Source of the DNA: PALSA-1006 sp041660815
GTDB lineage: Bacteria; Pseudomonadota; Gammaproteobacteria; Burkholderiales; Gallionellaceae
NCBI GenBank assembly: GCA_041660815.1
Contig: JBAZVN010000002.1
Coordinates: 124,001-188,000 of the forward strand
Direction: 5' to 3'
DNA: 64,000 nt
In this document: piece after piece, positions 43,353 to 51,362 of the stretch
How the letters are laid out: every line of letters begins with the position of its first letter
Numbering within the stretch: the first letter of the stretch is position 1
Made by a program: the position numbers and the translations under genes
Notes under the pieces: model-generated
The model's input: only the letters and a program-made list of their open reading frames with translations
What the model was told of the DNA's origin: nothing
Databases searched by the model: none

Positions 43353-44602
43353 TATCGCATAACCTGTTGTTTAAATTTATATTTCTAGCCACAATGGGCG
43401 CGATCAGTGTATCGTTTGCGGTGTTTGCGCAGGATAGTCTGCGCGGCATAGGCGGCACGGGTAACGTCCTCGAGCAGCAGGGCATTGGCGGTACCGGGCA
43501 TAGTGAAAGCCGAGGTGGTATCGGGGGGACCGGAAGTCCGGCCAGCCGTGCCGGTATTGGTGGCACAGGCCGATCGCAGGACGGTATTGGCGGCACAGGA
43601 ATTGTGGGTACCATTACCGGCTTTGGCAGTATTTGGGTGAATGGCGTTGAGGTGCAATACGATGCCAAAACACTGGTGGCAGATAATACTTCAACCGCCA
43701 ATACGGATAACCTGGCGATTGGTCAAGTGGTGGCGATTGAGGCAAGCGATGCGGCGAGCGAAGTTAAAGCCAGCAAGATTTCAGTCATGAATGCGGTTGA
43801 AGGGCCAATATCTGCGGTAGATGAGTCGGTGCACACTTTGACGGTGTTGGGGCAGACTGTGCAACTGGATCCGCGCACGATCATGCAAGATTCCCGTAAT
43901 AAAATTGCGGCAAACAGCTCGTTTAAACCGGGAGATTATGTCAAGGTAAGCGGTTTGCGCCTGGCGAGCGGAGCTATTGTGGCATCGCGTATTGAGCAGG
44001 TGGCAGAATTTAACAGTGCAAGTGTGGTTGGCCCGATTACGGCAATCTCAGGCAAGAATGTTGAAATCTACGCACTACAATTAATGGTAGCCGGCGACAA
44101 TGTGTTCAAAGTCGGTCAGGAAATAAGTGTGGCTGGGCAAGTAAGTCAGGGTGTGTTCACCGCCAAGGAAATTATGCCGAGCCCGACTATGCAACTATTG
44201 GGACGCAGCCAACATATAAATTTGCAGGGTTATGTGGGCGATGTGGGCGCTAACGGCCAGCTTAAAGTGGGCGGCCTGGAGGTTGAAGTGCCAGCCTCAC
44301 TCAGCACACCAAAGACAATAAATCCGGGTGAACTGATTGAAGTGAGCGGACGCTTATCCAATGACAATAGAATCATTGTCGAGCGGATCGAATTCAGCCG
44401 GGATCGAATGGATCGGATGATGTACAACCAATCGGGACGTCAGGATCGCGGTGCCACTGATAAAGTCGAGCGTTCGGAAAAAAATGAACGCTCAGAAAAA
44501 ATGGATCGTGCTGAAAAGGCCGAACGCTCCGAGCGGAGTGACCGCGCAGATCGACCGGATAAGCCTGATCGTTCGGATCACTCGGATCGTAAAAAACATT
44601 AG
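43349..44602 (+). CDS. Secreted DUF5666 protein with GIGGTG repeats
   Basis: A 417-residue exported protein. Residues 1-27 are a signal peptide (hydrophobic core FKFIFLATMGAISVSFAV, cut after VFAQ or nearby). Residues about 30-85 hold six GIGGTG motifs separated by short polar linkers. Several DUF5666 repeats follow (about 85-350), built on GTITGFGSIWVNGV, GPISAV and KVSGLR strands, an OB-like beta fold. The last 65 residues are a low-complexity tail of RSE/RAE/RSD/RPD repeats, alternately charged and ending in KKH. It is translationally coupled to the DUF6502 gene and 18 bp ahead of the outer-membrane gene. Periplasmic or surface location is inferred; function unknown. Confidence 0.85.
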   Translation: MISHNLLFKFIFLATMGAISVSFAVFAQDSLRGIGGTGNVLEQQGIGGTGHSESRGGIGGTGSPASRAGIGGTGRSQDGIGGTGIVGTITGFGSIWVNGVEVQYDAKTLVADNTSTANTDNLAIGQVVAIEASDAASEVKASKISVMNAVEGPISAVDESVHTLTVLGQTVQLDPRTIMQDSRNKIAANSSFKPGDYVKVSGLRLASGAIVASRIEQVAEFNSASVVGPITAISGKNVEIYALQLMVAGDNVFKVGQEISVAGQVSQGVFTAKEIMPSPTMQLLGRSQHINLQGYVGDVGANGQLKVGGLEVEVPASLSTPKTINPGELIEVSGRLSNDNRIIVERIEFSRDRMDRMMYNQSGRQDRGATDKVERSEKNERSEKMDRAEKAERSERSDRADRPDKPDRSDHSDRKKH

Positions 44603-44620
44603 GCATAAAATTAATTTTCA

Positions 44621-45391
44621 ATGAAATCAATTAGTTACATTATATGCTTGCTGATAATTAGCTTAACTAGCCAAACAGTGAGCGCTGCCCAAGGAACGTT
44701 TAGTTTGGGAAGCGGGGTGGATTATAGTTCCGGCAAATATGGTGTGGATGATGCTACGGATATCGTTTACATTCCTATCGTGGGAAAATTTGAAACGGAC
44801 AATTGGCTATTCAAACTGACGGTTCCCTACGTTAGTGTAACGGGCCCGGAAAACGAAGTGCCGGATGGCGATGAAGACAGCGATCAGGGTGACGTTAAAA
44901 CCGATTCTGGATGGGGCGACATGGTTGCAACGGTTAGCTATAGTTTAATTAATTCCGCCCGAACGGGCGTTATTGTCGACATTACCGGCAAAGTAAAATT
45001 TGGCACAGCCGATAAAGCAAAAAATTTGGGCAGCGGAGCAAATGACTTCGCGGGTGAAGCCAGTGTTTATAAAATCATGGGGAAAACCGGCCTGTTTGGC
45101 ACCCTGGGTTACAAAGTTTTTGGCCAATCAATAGGCTACGAATTTAATAATGTTTACTACGGTTCTGTCGGCATCAGCCAAAAAGTGGGAATAGACAGCT
45201 TAACCAGCATCGGCGTGATCTACGATTACCAGCAAGCCACCTCAACCTTGAGCGATCCCCAGCAGATATGGACAGCATTTCTAAACCGGAAAATTAATTC
45301 AAAATGGAAAGCGCAGTTGTACTTATTTACCGGTGCCGGAACCGCCAGTCCAGATCTGGGTTTTGGCACAATGCTGTCGCAGAGTTTTTAG
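44621..45391 (+). CDS. Outer-membrane beta-barrel protein (transporter-like)
   Basis: A 256-residue protein with a clear signal peptide (YIICLLIISLTSQTVSA, cleavage after SAA near residue 23). The mature chain is a series of alternating amphipathic strands (WLFKLTVPYVSVTG, GVIVDITGKVKFGT, YYGSVGISQKVG) and ends in Phe (MLSQSF), the usual outer-membrane barrel signature. An acidic loop (PDGDEDSDQGD) lies near residue 85. It ends the DUF6502-DUF5666 operon, suggesting a joint envelope function. Substrate unknown. Confidence 0.8.
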   Translation: MKSISYIICLLIISLTSQTVSAAQGTFSLGSGVDYSSGKYGVDDATDIVYIPIVGKFETDNWLFKLTVPYVSVTGPENEVPDGDEDSDQGDVKTDSGWGDMVATVSYSLINSARTGVIVDITGKVKFGTADKAKNLGSGANDFAGEASVYKIMGKTGLFGTLGYKVFGQSIGYEFNNVYYGSVGISQKVGIDSLTSIGVIYDYQQATSTLSDPQQIWTAFLNRKINSKWKAQLYLFTGAGTASPDLGFGTMLSQSF

Positions 45392-45435
45392 TGTTTAATT
45401 GCATAATTAAAAACGAAATTTTTTAGCAAACATTC

Positions 45436-45528
45436 GTAGGTCGGGTTAGGCGCGGTTACTTGCGCCGTAACCCGACATTTGCACCAAATTACGTCGGGTT
45501 ACGCGATAAACCTGCTAACCCGACCTAC
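45436..45528. repeat. REP-like palindromic element, copy 1
   Basis: GTAGGTCGGGTTA at one end and TAACCCGACCTAC at the other bracket a 93-bp element with an internal inverted copy (TAACCCGAC, then GTCGGGTTA). It resembles the intergenic TAACCCGAC palindromes common in proteobacteria and possibly mobilised by REP-associated transposases. It sits between convergent genes. Confidence 0.8.
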
Positions 45529-45587
45529 AGATAATTGAGTGAAATTACTCAATTAAAAAATAGCAAAGCAACAGAATCTTTGTCGTA

Positions 45588-45614
45588 ACAGCGGGGTGCT
45601 ATTCGCCCCGCTGT
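45588..45614 (-). terminator. Strong hairpin after EamA gene
   Basis: ACAGCGGGG and CCCCGCTGT form a perfect 9-bp stem with a 9-nt loop, 5 bp beyond the EamA stop codon. There is no run of U after it, so it may act as a mRNA-stabilising hairpin rather than a classical terminator. Confidence 0.5.
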
Positions 45615-45619
45615 CATCC

Positions 45620-46513
45620 TCACCTCTCTAAACGAATTGCCGCATACGTCACCCATTGCGCGCCCCAGCGATGCATGCACAAACCCAGCAGGATGCATAC
45701 CGTGCCCAGCCAAACATGCGGCAACACTTCCTCGTTGTTCAGGCCGTGACCAAGCAGTAAAGCCATCACCGGTGTGATGAGTGTGATCAGCGCGATACGT
45801 CCCGCTTCCATGTGCTTGATAAGGTAGTAATACAGCGCGAAACCCAGCACTGAGCCGAAGGTGCCCAGATAAATTGTTGCCGCCACGGCGCGCTCCGGAA
45901 TAGCTTCGGGAACGTGACCATCGAACAGCCACCATGCAGCGAAGAACAGCGGCAAGGCAACAATTAATATGCCCAGCGTCATGGCCAGCGGAGGGCTATC
46001 GTCATCAATACGTTTGAGCCACACCAGTCCCAGAGACTGCGCAATCACCGCCAAAAATAAGGCGAGCAAACCGCCGGTCGAGCCCGGGCCCAAACCAAAA
46101 CCACCGCGAAATACCAGCATCAACCCGAGAATACCCAGCACCATTCCTGCCAGCTTGCTTGGCGTGAGCGCTTCCTCTTTTAGCCATAGCATTGCCCCGA
46201 GGCTGGTGATGAGTGGCGACAAGCCGAACAGCACCGCGATCATGCCGGAGCTGACGAATTGCGACGACCAGTAGGTGAGCGCCATGGCGCTGAACATGCT
46301 CAGCCCGCCCGCCAGATAAGCCAACAGCGCTTTACGGTGCAGCGGAAAACCGATGCGAAACACCACCAGCAAAACGGCACACAGCAGCATCCCGATGGCC
46401 ATACGCGAGAACACCGCGAAGCTGAAACCGACGCCTAACGCGCTCCACTTGATAGCGAGCGGCGTGGTAGACCAGATCAGAATGACCGAAACGAATGCTG
46501 CTGGAAGTGACAT
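45620..46513 (-). CDS. EamA/DMT-family inner-membrane exporter
   Basis: A 297-residue integral membrane protein with about ten hydrophobic helices arranged as two EamA repeats (for example AFVSVILIWSTTPLAIKW at the N terminus, and a second start near LLALFLAVIAQSLGLVW). The EamA hallmark of small residues in helix 1 and Pro in helix 3 regions is present. Family members export amino acids or related metabolites. AGGAG lies 6-8 bp before the ATG. The gene is preceded by a short leader ORF and an intrinsic terminator (46582-46737), which suggests attenuation control; the substrate may therefore be linked to what the leader senses. Substrate itself cannot be assigned. Confidence 0.88.
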   Translation of the reverse strand: MSLPAAFVSVILIWSTTPLAIKWSALGVGFSFAVFSRMAIGMLLCAVLLVVFRIGFPLHRKALLAYLAGGLSMFSAMALTYWSSQFVSSGMIAVLFGLSPLITSLGAMLWLKEEALTPSKLAGMVLGILGLMLVFRGGFGLGPGSTGGLLALFLAVIAQSLGLVWLKRIDDDSPPLAMTLGILIVALPLFFAAWWLFDGHVPEAIPERAVAATIYLGTFGSVLGFALYYYLIKHMEAGRIALITLITPVMALLLGHGLNNEEVLPHVWLGTVCILLGLCMHRWGAQWVTYAAIRLER

Positions 46514-46581
46514 GATTATCTCCTTGGCTCAAAAGCGTACAACCCCGTTCGCCCCGAGCCTTTAAAGGGGAACGGCCAAAA

Positions 46582-46609
46582 ACAAAAAAGCCACAGAAAA
46601 ATCTGTGGC
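46582..46609 (-). terminator. Intrinsic terminator (attenuator) upstream of EamA gene
   Basis: Read on the minus strand: GCCACAG, loop ATTTTT, CTGTGGC, then TTTTTTGTTTTT. It lies 33 bp after the leader ORF stop and 68 bp before the EamA start. Its 5' arm GGCCACA can also pair with TGTGGC or GTGGCC inside the leader ORF, which would prevent the terminator from forming. Confidence 0.8.
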
Positions 46610-46641
46610 CTTGAGAAGTTGCTGCTACAAAAATCTAATCG

Positions 46642-46737
46642 CTAACTTTTCAGGCCACCCTGGGCGCGATGCCACACCATGCGCAGCGTTGCGCGTGGGA
46701 CGGCTCGAACATGACAAATGGCTTGAAAGGTTTTCAT
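46642..46737 (-). CDS. Candidate 31-residue leader peptide
   Basis: The minus strand encodes a 31-codon ORF starting MKTFQAICHVRAVPRATLRM and ending in KS before TAG. It has one Trp (codon 22) and four Arg, with Trp placed inside the TGTGGC segment that can pair with the terminator. A consensus promoter ends so close to the ATG that the mRNA would be leaderless, with no Shine-Dalgarno. A hairpin GCGCA-ACGC-TGCGC lies inside (46681-46694). No annotated family is known to me. It could instead be a noncoding small RNA of about 150 nt whose ORF is incidental. Confidence 0.5.
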   Translation of the reverse strand: MKTFQAICHVRAVPRATLRMVWHRAQGGLKS

Positions 46738-46745
46738 AGGCAGCG

Positions 46746-46775
46746 ATTATCAGGGGATGCGCCAAGAAATGTCAA
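46746..46775 (-). promoter_or_regulatory. Sigma70 promoter for leader RNA
   Basis: On the minus strand a perfect TTGACA (46775-46770) and GATAAT (46751-46746) are 18 bp apart. The expected start of transcription falls at about 46738, at or within two bases of the leader ATG at 46737. Confidence 0.75.
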
Positions 46776-46803
46776 TGAAATCTAAAAAACGTTAAAATTT
46801 AGC

Positions 46804-47685
46804 ATGAACCTACATTACGACATGCCCCTGTTTCGCCCTCCCTCCGAGGGTGACAATCTCATCATTCAAGCCACGCTGGGATGTAGTTTTAACCAGTGCA
46901 GTTTCTGCGCGATGTATCGCAGTAAACTCTATGTCGAACGCCCACTCGACGCCGTGATTGCCGACATTCGCCAGGCCGCTTTCGCATGGCCGGATGCGCA
47001 ACGCGTATTTCTGGCTGATGGCGATGCGCTGGCCCTGCCAACCGAACATTTGCTCGCGATCCTGCGCGAACTTGCGGCGGTACTGCCGCGCCTGACGCGC
47101 GTGTCCTGCTATGCCACGCCCGGCAATATCGCGCGCAAGAGTGCCGAAGAATTAGCCCTGCTGCGCGAACACAAACTGAGCCTGCTCTACTTTGGCATTG
47201 AATCCGGTTCCGACCTCATCCTGAAAAAAATAACCAAGGGCGCGACACAAAAACGCATGAATGAGGTGCTGCACAAAGCGCACGCCAGTGGCATGAAAGT
47301 CTCCGCCACCGTAATTCTGGGCCTCGGCGGTACGCAACACAGCGATGAGCATATCGACGGCACCATCGCCCTGCTCAACAGCGCGCCCGTCACCTACCTC
47401 TCCACCCTGCAACTGTATCTGGACGAAAGCATCGAGGAAGAATTTCAGCGCAAATTCAGCGAGCCGTTCGAGATGTCGGACGATCTGGCGATATTGCAGG
47501 AACAGGAAAAATTGATCAGAGGCCTTAATCCGCCGCAGCCGGTTATCTTCCGCTCCAACCACGCATCAAATGCACTGGCACTCGCCGGAAATCTGCCTAA
47601 GGACAAAGAGAAACTGCTGAGGCAACTGCGTGAAGCGATCGCGGGACATCGACCTCTGCGACCATATTTTATGCGCGGGCTTTGA
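46804..47685 (+). CDS. Radical SAM protein with CX4CX2C cluster motif
   Basis: A 293-residue radical SAM enzyme. The iron-sulfur motif GCSFNQCSFC near residues 26-36 has CX4CX2C spacing, instead of the usual CX3CX2C; a clade of uncharacterised radical SAM proteins with GCSxNxCxFC shows the same to my knowledge. GIESGSD (about 137-143) is the SAM-binding strand typical of the Elp3/MiaB/NifB-like fold, and VSATVILGLGG follows. There is no visible B12 or auxiliary-cluster domain. It diverges from the leader RNA of the EamA exporter, so the two may be co-regulated. Substrate unknown. Confidence 0.85.
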   Translation: MNLHYDMPLFRPPSEGDNLIIQATLGCSFNQCSFCAMYRSKLYVERPLDAVIADIRQAAFAWPDAQRVFLADGDALALPTEHLLAILRELAAVLPRLTRVSCYATPGNIARKSAEELALLREHKLSLLYFGIESGSDLILKKITKGATQKRMNEVLHKAHASGMKVSATVILGLGGTQHSDEHIDGTIALLNSAPVTYLSTLQLYLDESIEEEFQRKFSEPFEMSDDLAILQEQEKLIRGLNPPQPVIFRSNHASNALALAGNLPKDKEKLLRQLREAIAGHRPLRPYFMRGL

Positions 47686-47916
47686 GGTTTCGGGTGCGAC
47701 AGCCATCACGAAAGCCGCAGCTACGCAGACGATGTTAGTACAGCGGAAGTGGTGTAGCTGGAAGCTCGCGCCAACTGCGAATATCCGTTTGATGTTCATC
47801 ATGCACGGGCGGCGTGATCTGATGAATTTTGTTAGACTGCTCAGCAGAAATTCAGGCGGGCAGCATTAGCACATTTACAGCCTAATAATTAATTGAGCAA
47901 TTACACGGCATTATCT

Positions 47917-47957
47917 GTAGGTCGGGTTAGGTGCGGTTTCTTGCGCCGTAACCCGAC
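47917..47957. repeat. REP-like element, half copy
   Basis: GTAGGTCGGGTTA followed by a short spacer and TAACCCGAC, forming one stem-loop. It matches the left half of the element at 45436-45528, including the GCGGTT and TTGCGCCG spacer, but the right half is missing. Confidence 0.75.
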
Positions 47958-48025
47958 TTTTGTACCAAAGCCCTCCCGTCGACAGCACTGTCGAATTCTG
48001 GGGTAACATGCGCAATTAAATTTAT

Positions 48026-48054
48026 TTTACCTATTGGGTAAAGATATATAGAAT
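48026..48054 (+). promoter_or_regulatory. Operator and promoter of HigBA-like operon
   Basis: TTTACC-TATTG-GGTAAA (48026-48042) is a perfect dyad. TTTACC may double as the -35 box, with TAGAAT (48049-48054) 17 bp downstream as -10. An operator overlapping the promoter fits autorepression by the antitoxin. Confidence 0.6.
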
Positions 48055-48066
48055 GCCGAGGTTCTC

Positions 48067-48396
48067 TTGAAATTAAACTTCAAGGATAAAAAGATTCGAG
48101 AGTTGTGCGAAAAACGCGCGGTTGCTGACCAAAAACTGGGAGCCGCATGCGCGCGCAAGCTAAGAACGCGGCTGGATGACTTGGATGCAGCAAGCCGGGT
48201 AACTGATTTAACGGCTGGCAATCCTCACCCGCTTAAGGGTAATCGCTTGGGCCAGTTTGCCCTCGATCTGGCAGGCGGTTGGCGGCTCGTGTTTGCACCC
48301 GTCCACGACCCTCTGCCTGTACATTATGATCAGTCCATAGACTGGTCTCAAGTCACCCTCATTTGTATTGAATTTATTGGAGACTACCATGACTGA
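48067..48396 (+). CDS. HigB/RelE-like toxin
   Basis: A 109-residue basic protein of the RelE/HigB fold: IRELCEKRAVADQKLG helices, then DLTAGNPHPLKGNRLGQFALDL and the strand GGWRLVFAP, the core of plasmid-maintenance killer toxins, which cleave mRNA at the ribosome. The start is TTG, with GAGG 5 bp ahead; a nearby ATG is out of frame. It overlaps the antitoxin gene by 8 bp. Toxin-first order matches HigBA. Catalytic residues of this divergent member were not checked by alignment. Confidence 0.82.
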   Translation: MKLNFKDKKIRELCEKRAVADQKLGAACARKLRTRLDDLDAASRVTDLTAGNPHPLKGNRLGQFALDLAGGWRLVFAPVHDPLPVHYDQSIDWSQVTLICIEFIGDYHD

Positions 48397-49498
48397 TTTG
48401 GCAGCCCCATTTACGCCTGACTGGGTTTCTCCACCGGGCGATACGCTACTCGACATACTAGAGGAGCGTGATTGGACTCAGGATGAATTGGCCCAACGAC
48501 TGGGCTATACCCCCAAACATGTAAACCAGCTTATCAAAGGCAAAGTGCCGCTGACTGAAGATGCGGCTATTCGTTTAGAGCGTGTTGTAGGCAGCACGGT
48601 TGGCTTCTGGCTGGCGCGCGAAGCAAAGTATCGCGAACGCTGCGCCCGCCTTGCAGCCGCTGAAAAATTCGCCGGATGGCTCCATTGGCTGGACACATTG
48701 CCTCTCAAAGAAATGATGAGCGCCGGGGCAATTGAAAAGTGCCGGATAGATGCCAAGTCCAAGCCTGCCCTAGTAGAGGCTTGCCTGCGTTTTTTTGGCA
48801 TCGCATCACCGGATGAGTGGCAAGGGCGATATGGACAAATGCAAGCCGACTTTCGCCGCAGCCGTGAAGAGCAAAGTGATGTCGGTGCGATCTCGGCCTG
48901 GCTACGCATGGGCGAACAGGTTGCCGAAAAGCAGGATGGTGTTAAATTCAATCGCAGCAAGTTTATTGCCGCATTAGATGAAATTCGCACCTACACCACG
49001 CTGCCGCCAGTGCAATTTGAACCGCTTCTGCGTGCCGCTTTCAGTTCTGCTGGCGTGGCCTTTGTGCTGGTACCGGCTATTCCCAAGGCGCACGTCAGCG
49101 GCGTGGCGCGCTGGCTTAACCCGCATCGTCCACTCATCCAGCTCTCGCTGTACGGCAAAACTAACGACAAATTCTGGTTCACCCTGTTTCATGAAGCGGC
49201 TCATGTCTTGCTGCATGGCAAAGAAAAAGAATCCGTCTATCTGGATGATCCAAGCAAATCAGGCGCTGATTCTATTCAAGAACGCGAGGCCAATGACTGG
49301 GCGGGAGACTTTTTGATTCCTCCCCACTACAAATCCCAATTGCCCGGATTGCGCACCAAGGCCGCCGTCTGTGAATTCGCTGGTGCAATCGGCATTCACC
49401 CCGGCATCGTCGTCGGACGCCTCCAGCATGATGGATTGATTGAGCCTTCATGGATGAACGATTTGCGCGAGAGCTTCCGGCTCATTGCGGCCAAGTAA
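48389..49498 (+). CDS. HigA-like antitoxin fused to ImmA/IrrE metallopeptidase domain
   Basis: A 369-residue protein. Residues about 15-75 are an XRE helix-turn-helix (LLDILEERDWTQDELAQRLGYTPKHVNQLI, broken into helices), as in HigA. The C-terminal part has a zinc-protease motif HEAAHVLLHG near 272 and EREANDWAGDFLIP near 302, the ImmA/IrrE pattern (third ligand Glu/Asp). The ATG at 48389 is used because TTGGAG precedes it; an in-frame TTG at 48368 lacks support. It overlaps the toxin gene, so it probably neutralises the toxin and represses the operon. The protease domain might cleave the antitoxin itself or another repressor in response to stress; that is inference. Confidence 0.85.
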   Translation: MTDLAAPFTPDWVSPPGDTLLDILEERDWTQDELAQRLGYTPKHVNQLIKGKVPLTEDAAIRLERVVGSTVGFWLAREAKYRERCARLAAAEKFAGWLHWLDTLPLKEMMSAGAIEKCRIDAKSKPALVEACLRFFGIASPDEWQGRYGQMQADFRRSREEQSDVGAISAWLRMGEQVAEKQDGVKFNRSKFIAALDEIRTYTTLPPVQFEPLLRAAFSSAGVAFVLVPAIPKAHVSGVARWLNPHRPLIQLSLYGKTNDKFWFTLFHEAAHVLLHGKEKESVYLDDPSKSGADSIQEREANDWAGDFLIPPHYKSQLPGLRTKAAVCEFAGAIGIHPGIVVGRLQHDGLIEPSWMNDLRESFRLIAAK

Positions 49499-49619
49499 TG
49501 ATGCTGATCCCATATCACCCGCTTGGTTAGGGATGGGGGTTAAATAACGAAGGAATGTATACTGGACGGCAAGAGCAATTAGAGCCATCCCGCAGATTCA
49601 ACTTGAAACAGGAGAATAA

Positions 49620-50702
49620 ATGACTAACGACTATCTAAATGACGACATAGATATAGAAAAAGAAGAGGATGAAGAAGAGGTCAGTGTTACGTATGACATC
49701 GCTTCCTATCCGTCTGACTACACATTATATGGAATTGCGCAGATGTGGAAAGATGGTGACATTGTAATTCCAGATTACCAAAGGGAATTCGTCTGGACAA
49801 TCCGCCAATCGTCACTACTAATTGACTCATTCCTATGTGGCTTACCGGTCCCACCAGTATTCCTATACATTGACGAAAAAAATAAGAATTTGGTCATTGA
49901 TGGGCAACAGCGCATCCTAAGCGTTTGTTTTTATATGGAAGGCTACTTTGGTCGCGAAAGCACCCATGGAAAGCGACAAGTTTTTCGTCTTCAGGGCTTG
50001 GACAAAAATAGCCGTTACTACAATAAGCTATTCACTGACCTTGATGAGGCAGACCAACGGAAGCTAAAGCAGGCAGTCCTTCGCGCTGTAAATATCCGCC
50101 AGCTTAATCCAACCGGTGAGAGTACGAGCGCATATCACATTTTCGAGCGTCTAAATACAGGTGGAACACCACTCACACCACAGGAAATAAGAAATTGCGT
50201 ATTTAGAGGCCCCTTGAGCACAAAGCTCAAAGAGGCAAACAAAGACAAAAATTGGCGCCTTATCTTAGGGAAAGATGTGCTTGATAAACATCAGAAGGAT
50301 GTTGAAATTATTTTGCGAGTGTTTGCCCTAGTAGGCGCGCTCGAAAAGTACGAAAAGCCCATGAAGGAGTTTCTAAATTTAACGATGAAGAAACACGACG
50401 AGGGCGATACTAAAAAAGTTCAGAAATTTTTTGATACTTTCCCTAAGGTAACTAAGCTCGTAGTCACCGAACTTGGTAAAAAACCTTTCCATTTGCGAGG
50501 CCCATTAAATGTATCTGCACTTGATTCAGTAATGTGTATTCTGATGGAAAATTACACTAAATTGGACCAAGCCTCGATAGGTGAGCACTATAAAAGATTA
50601 AAGGCCAGTGATGAATTTTCAAACCTTACCCAATTTGGCACCACTGATAAGCAAACCATTCAAGATCGTGTATCACTAGTACGCGATTATTTGCTTGGCT
50701 AA
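49620..50702 (+). CDS. DUF262 (ParB-like/GmrSD-type) domain protein
   Basis: A 360-residue protein with a DUF262 domain at about 35-200. Visible motifs are IPDYQREFVW, SLLIDSFLCGLPVPPVFLY and the conserved DGQQRILSV, the NTPase/nuclease-like core of GmrS. The N-terminal 30 residues are very acidic (IEKEEDEEEVS). The C-terminal half is helical with no DUF1524 (GmrD) His-Asn nuclease motif. CAGGAG precedes the ATG. The next gene, a HEPN protein, starts 3 bp after its stop. DUF262 proteins often act in phage defence against modified DNA; here that is inferred from pairing and neighbourhood. The region is visibly AT-richer than its flanks. Confidence 0.82.
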   Translation: MTNDYLNDDIDIEKEEDEEEVSVTYDIASYPSDYTLYGIAQMWKDGDIVIPDYQREFVWTIRQSSLLIDSFLCGLPVPPVFLYIDEKNKNLVIDGQQRILSVCFYMEGYFGRESTHGKRQVFRLQGLDKNSRYYNKLFTDLDEADQRKLKQAVLRAVNIRQLNPTGESTSAYHIFERLNTGGTPLTPQEIRNCVFRGPLSTKLKEANKDKNWRLILGKDVLDKHQKDVEIILRVFALVGALEKYEKPMKEFLNLTMKKHDEGDTKKVQKFFDTFPKVTKLVVTELGKKPFHLRGPLNVSALDSVMCILMENYTKLDQASIGEHYKRLKASDEFSNLTQFGTTDKQTIQDRVSLVRDYLLG

Positions 50703-50705
50703 CAA

Positions 50706-51212
50706 ATGAGTTATTTGGATCATTTTAAGCACGCGGATGATGTTATTACACATCTAAATACGTTAGTACCCGCAATCACAGACCCGCTATTACGAGTCAA
50801 ATACACAGGCTTTGTGACAGTTGTTGCCGTAACAGTCTATGAGCTAGCGATTAAGGAAATTTTCATTAAGTTTGCGCAGAAAAAGCACAGTGTGTTTGGC
50901 AACTTTACAGAGAGTTACTTTGAAAGAATAAACGGTCGAATTAAAACAGATGACATCAAAAAAGAATATCTAAAAAAGTTCGGCGCAAAGTACGTAGTGA
51001 AATTTAAGAAAAAAGTTGATGGTGCAGCCAAACACTATCTGACGGCTCACAGGCGCGACATTCGTAGCGCGTACTCAAATCTAATAACTTGGCGTAATGA
51101 ATTTGCACATGAGGGAAATCTTAACTCTACAGCAACATACGCTGAAGTTGTGCAGTCGTACGAGGATGGAAAGGAAGTTATTCGATGCCTATATGAAACT
51201 ATGGTCAGATGA
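50706..51212 (+). CDS. HEPN-domain protein (RiboL-PSP/MAE_28990-like)
   Basis: A 168-residue all-helical protein with the HEPN active-site motif RX4H in WRNEFAHEG near residue 138. HEPN proteins of the RiboL-PSP/MAE_28990 type are often putative RNases in defence or toxin systems. A polar basic segment (YLKKFGAKYVVKFKKKVDG) precedes the motif. It starts 3 bp after the DUF262 gene, so both are one transcription unit. A DUF262 sensor with a HEPN RNase effector is inferred. Confidence 0.8.
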   Translation: MSYLDHFKHADDVITHLNTLVPAITDPLLRVKYTGFVTVVAVTVYELAIKEIFIKFAQKKHSVFGNFTESYFERINGRIKTDDIKKEYLKKFGAKYVVKFKKKVDGAAKHYLTAHRRDIRSAYSNLITWRNEFAHEGNLNSTATYAEVVQSYEDGKEVIRCLYETMVR

Positions 51213-51362
51213 ACAATGCATAACCGGGGGCAGCCACAACTCTCCCATGTAGCGACTAGAAACCGTGGACTATCCCCAATTGTTTTTCAAGGTAGAGGCA
51301 TTACAATACGGCCCATGAAGCGCATGGTTGCACTTCGAAATTGAATCCACGTGGTTTTAAGT

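Larger units (their letters stand above)
47686..48066. other. Intergenic stretch without a gene
   Basis: About 380 bp without a credible gene: the open frames in it are short and lack ribosome sites. It contains half of a REP-like element (47917-47957) and the palindromic promoter of the downstream toxin-antitoxin operon (48026-48054). Confidence 0.6.

Noticed and set aside
47630..47869. 79-codon frame overlapping the radical SAM gene end
   Set aside because: No ribosome site, no recognisable domain, and it overlaps a real gene by 56 bp.
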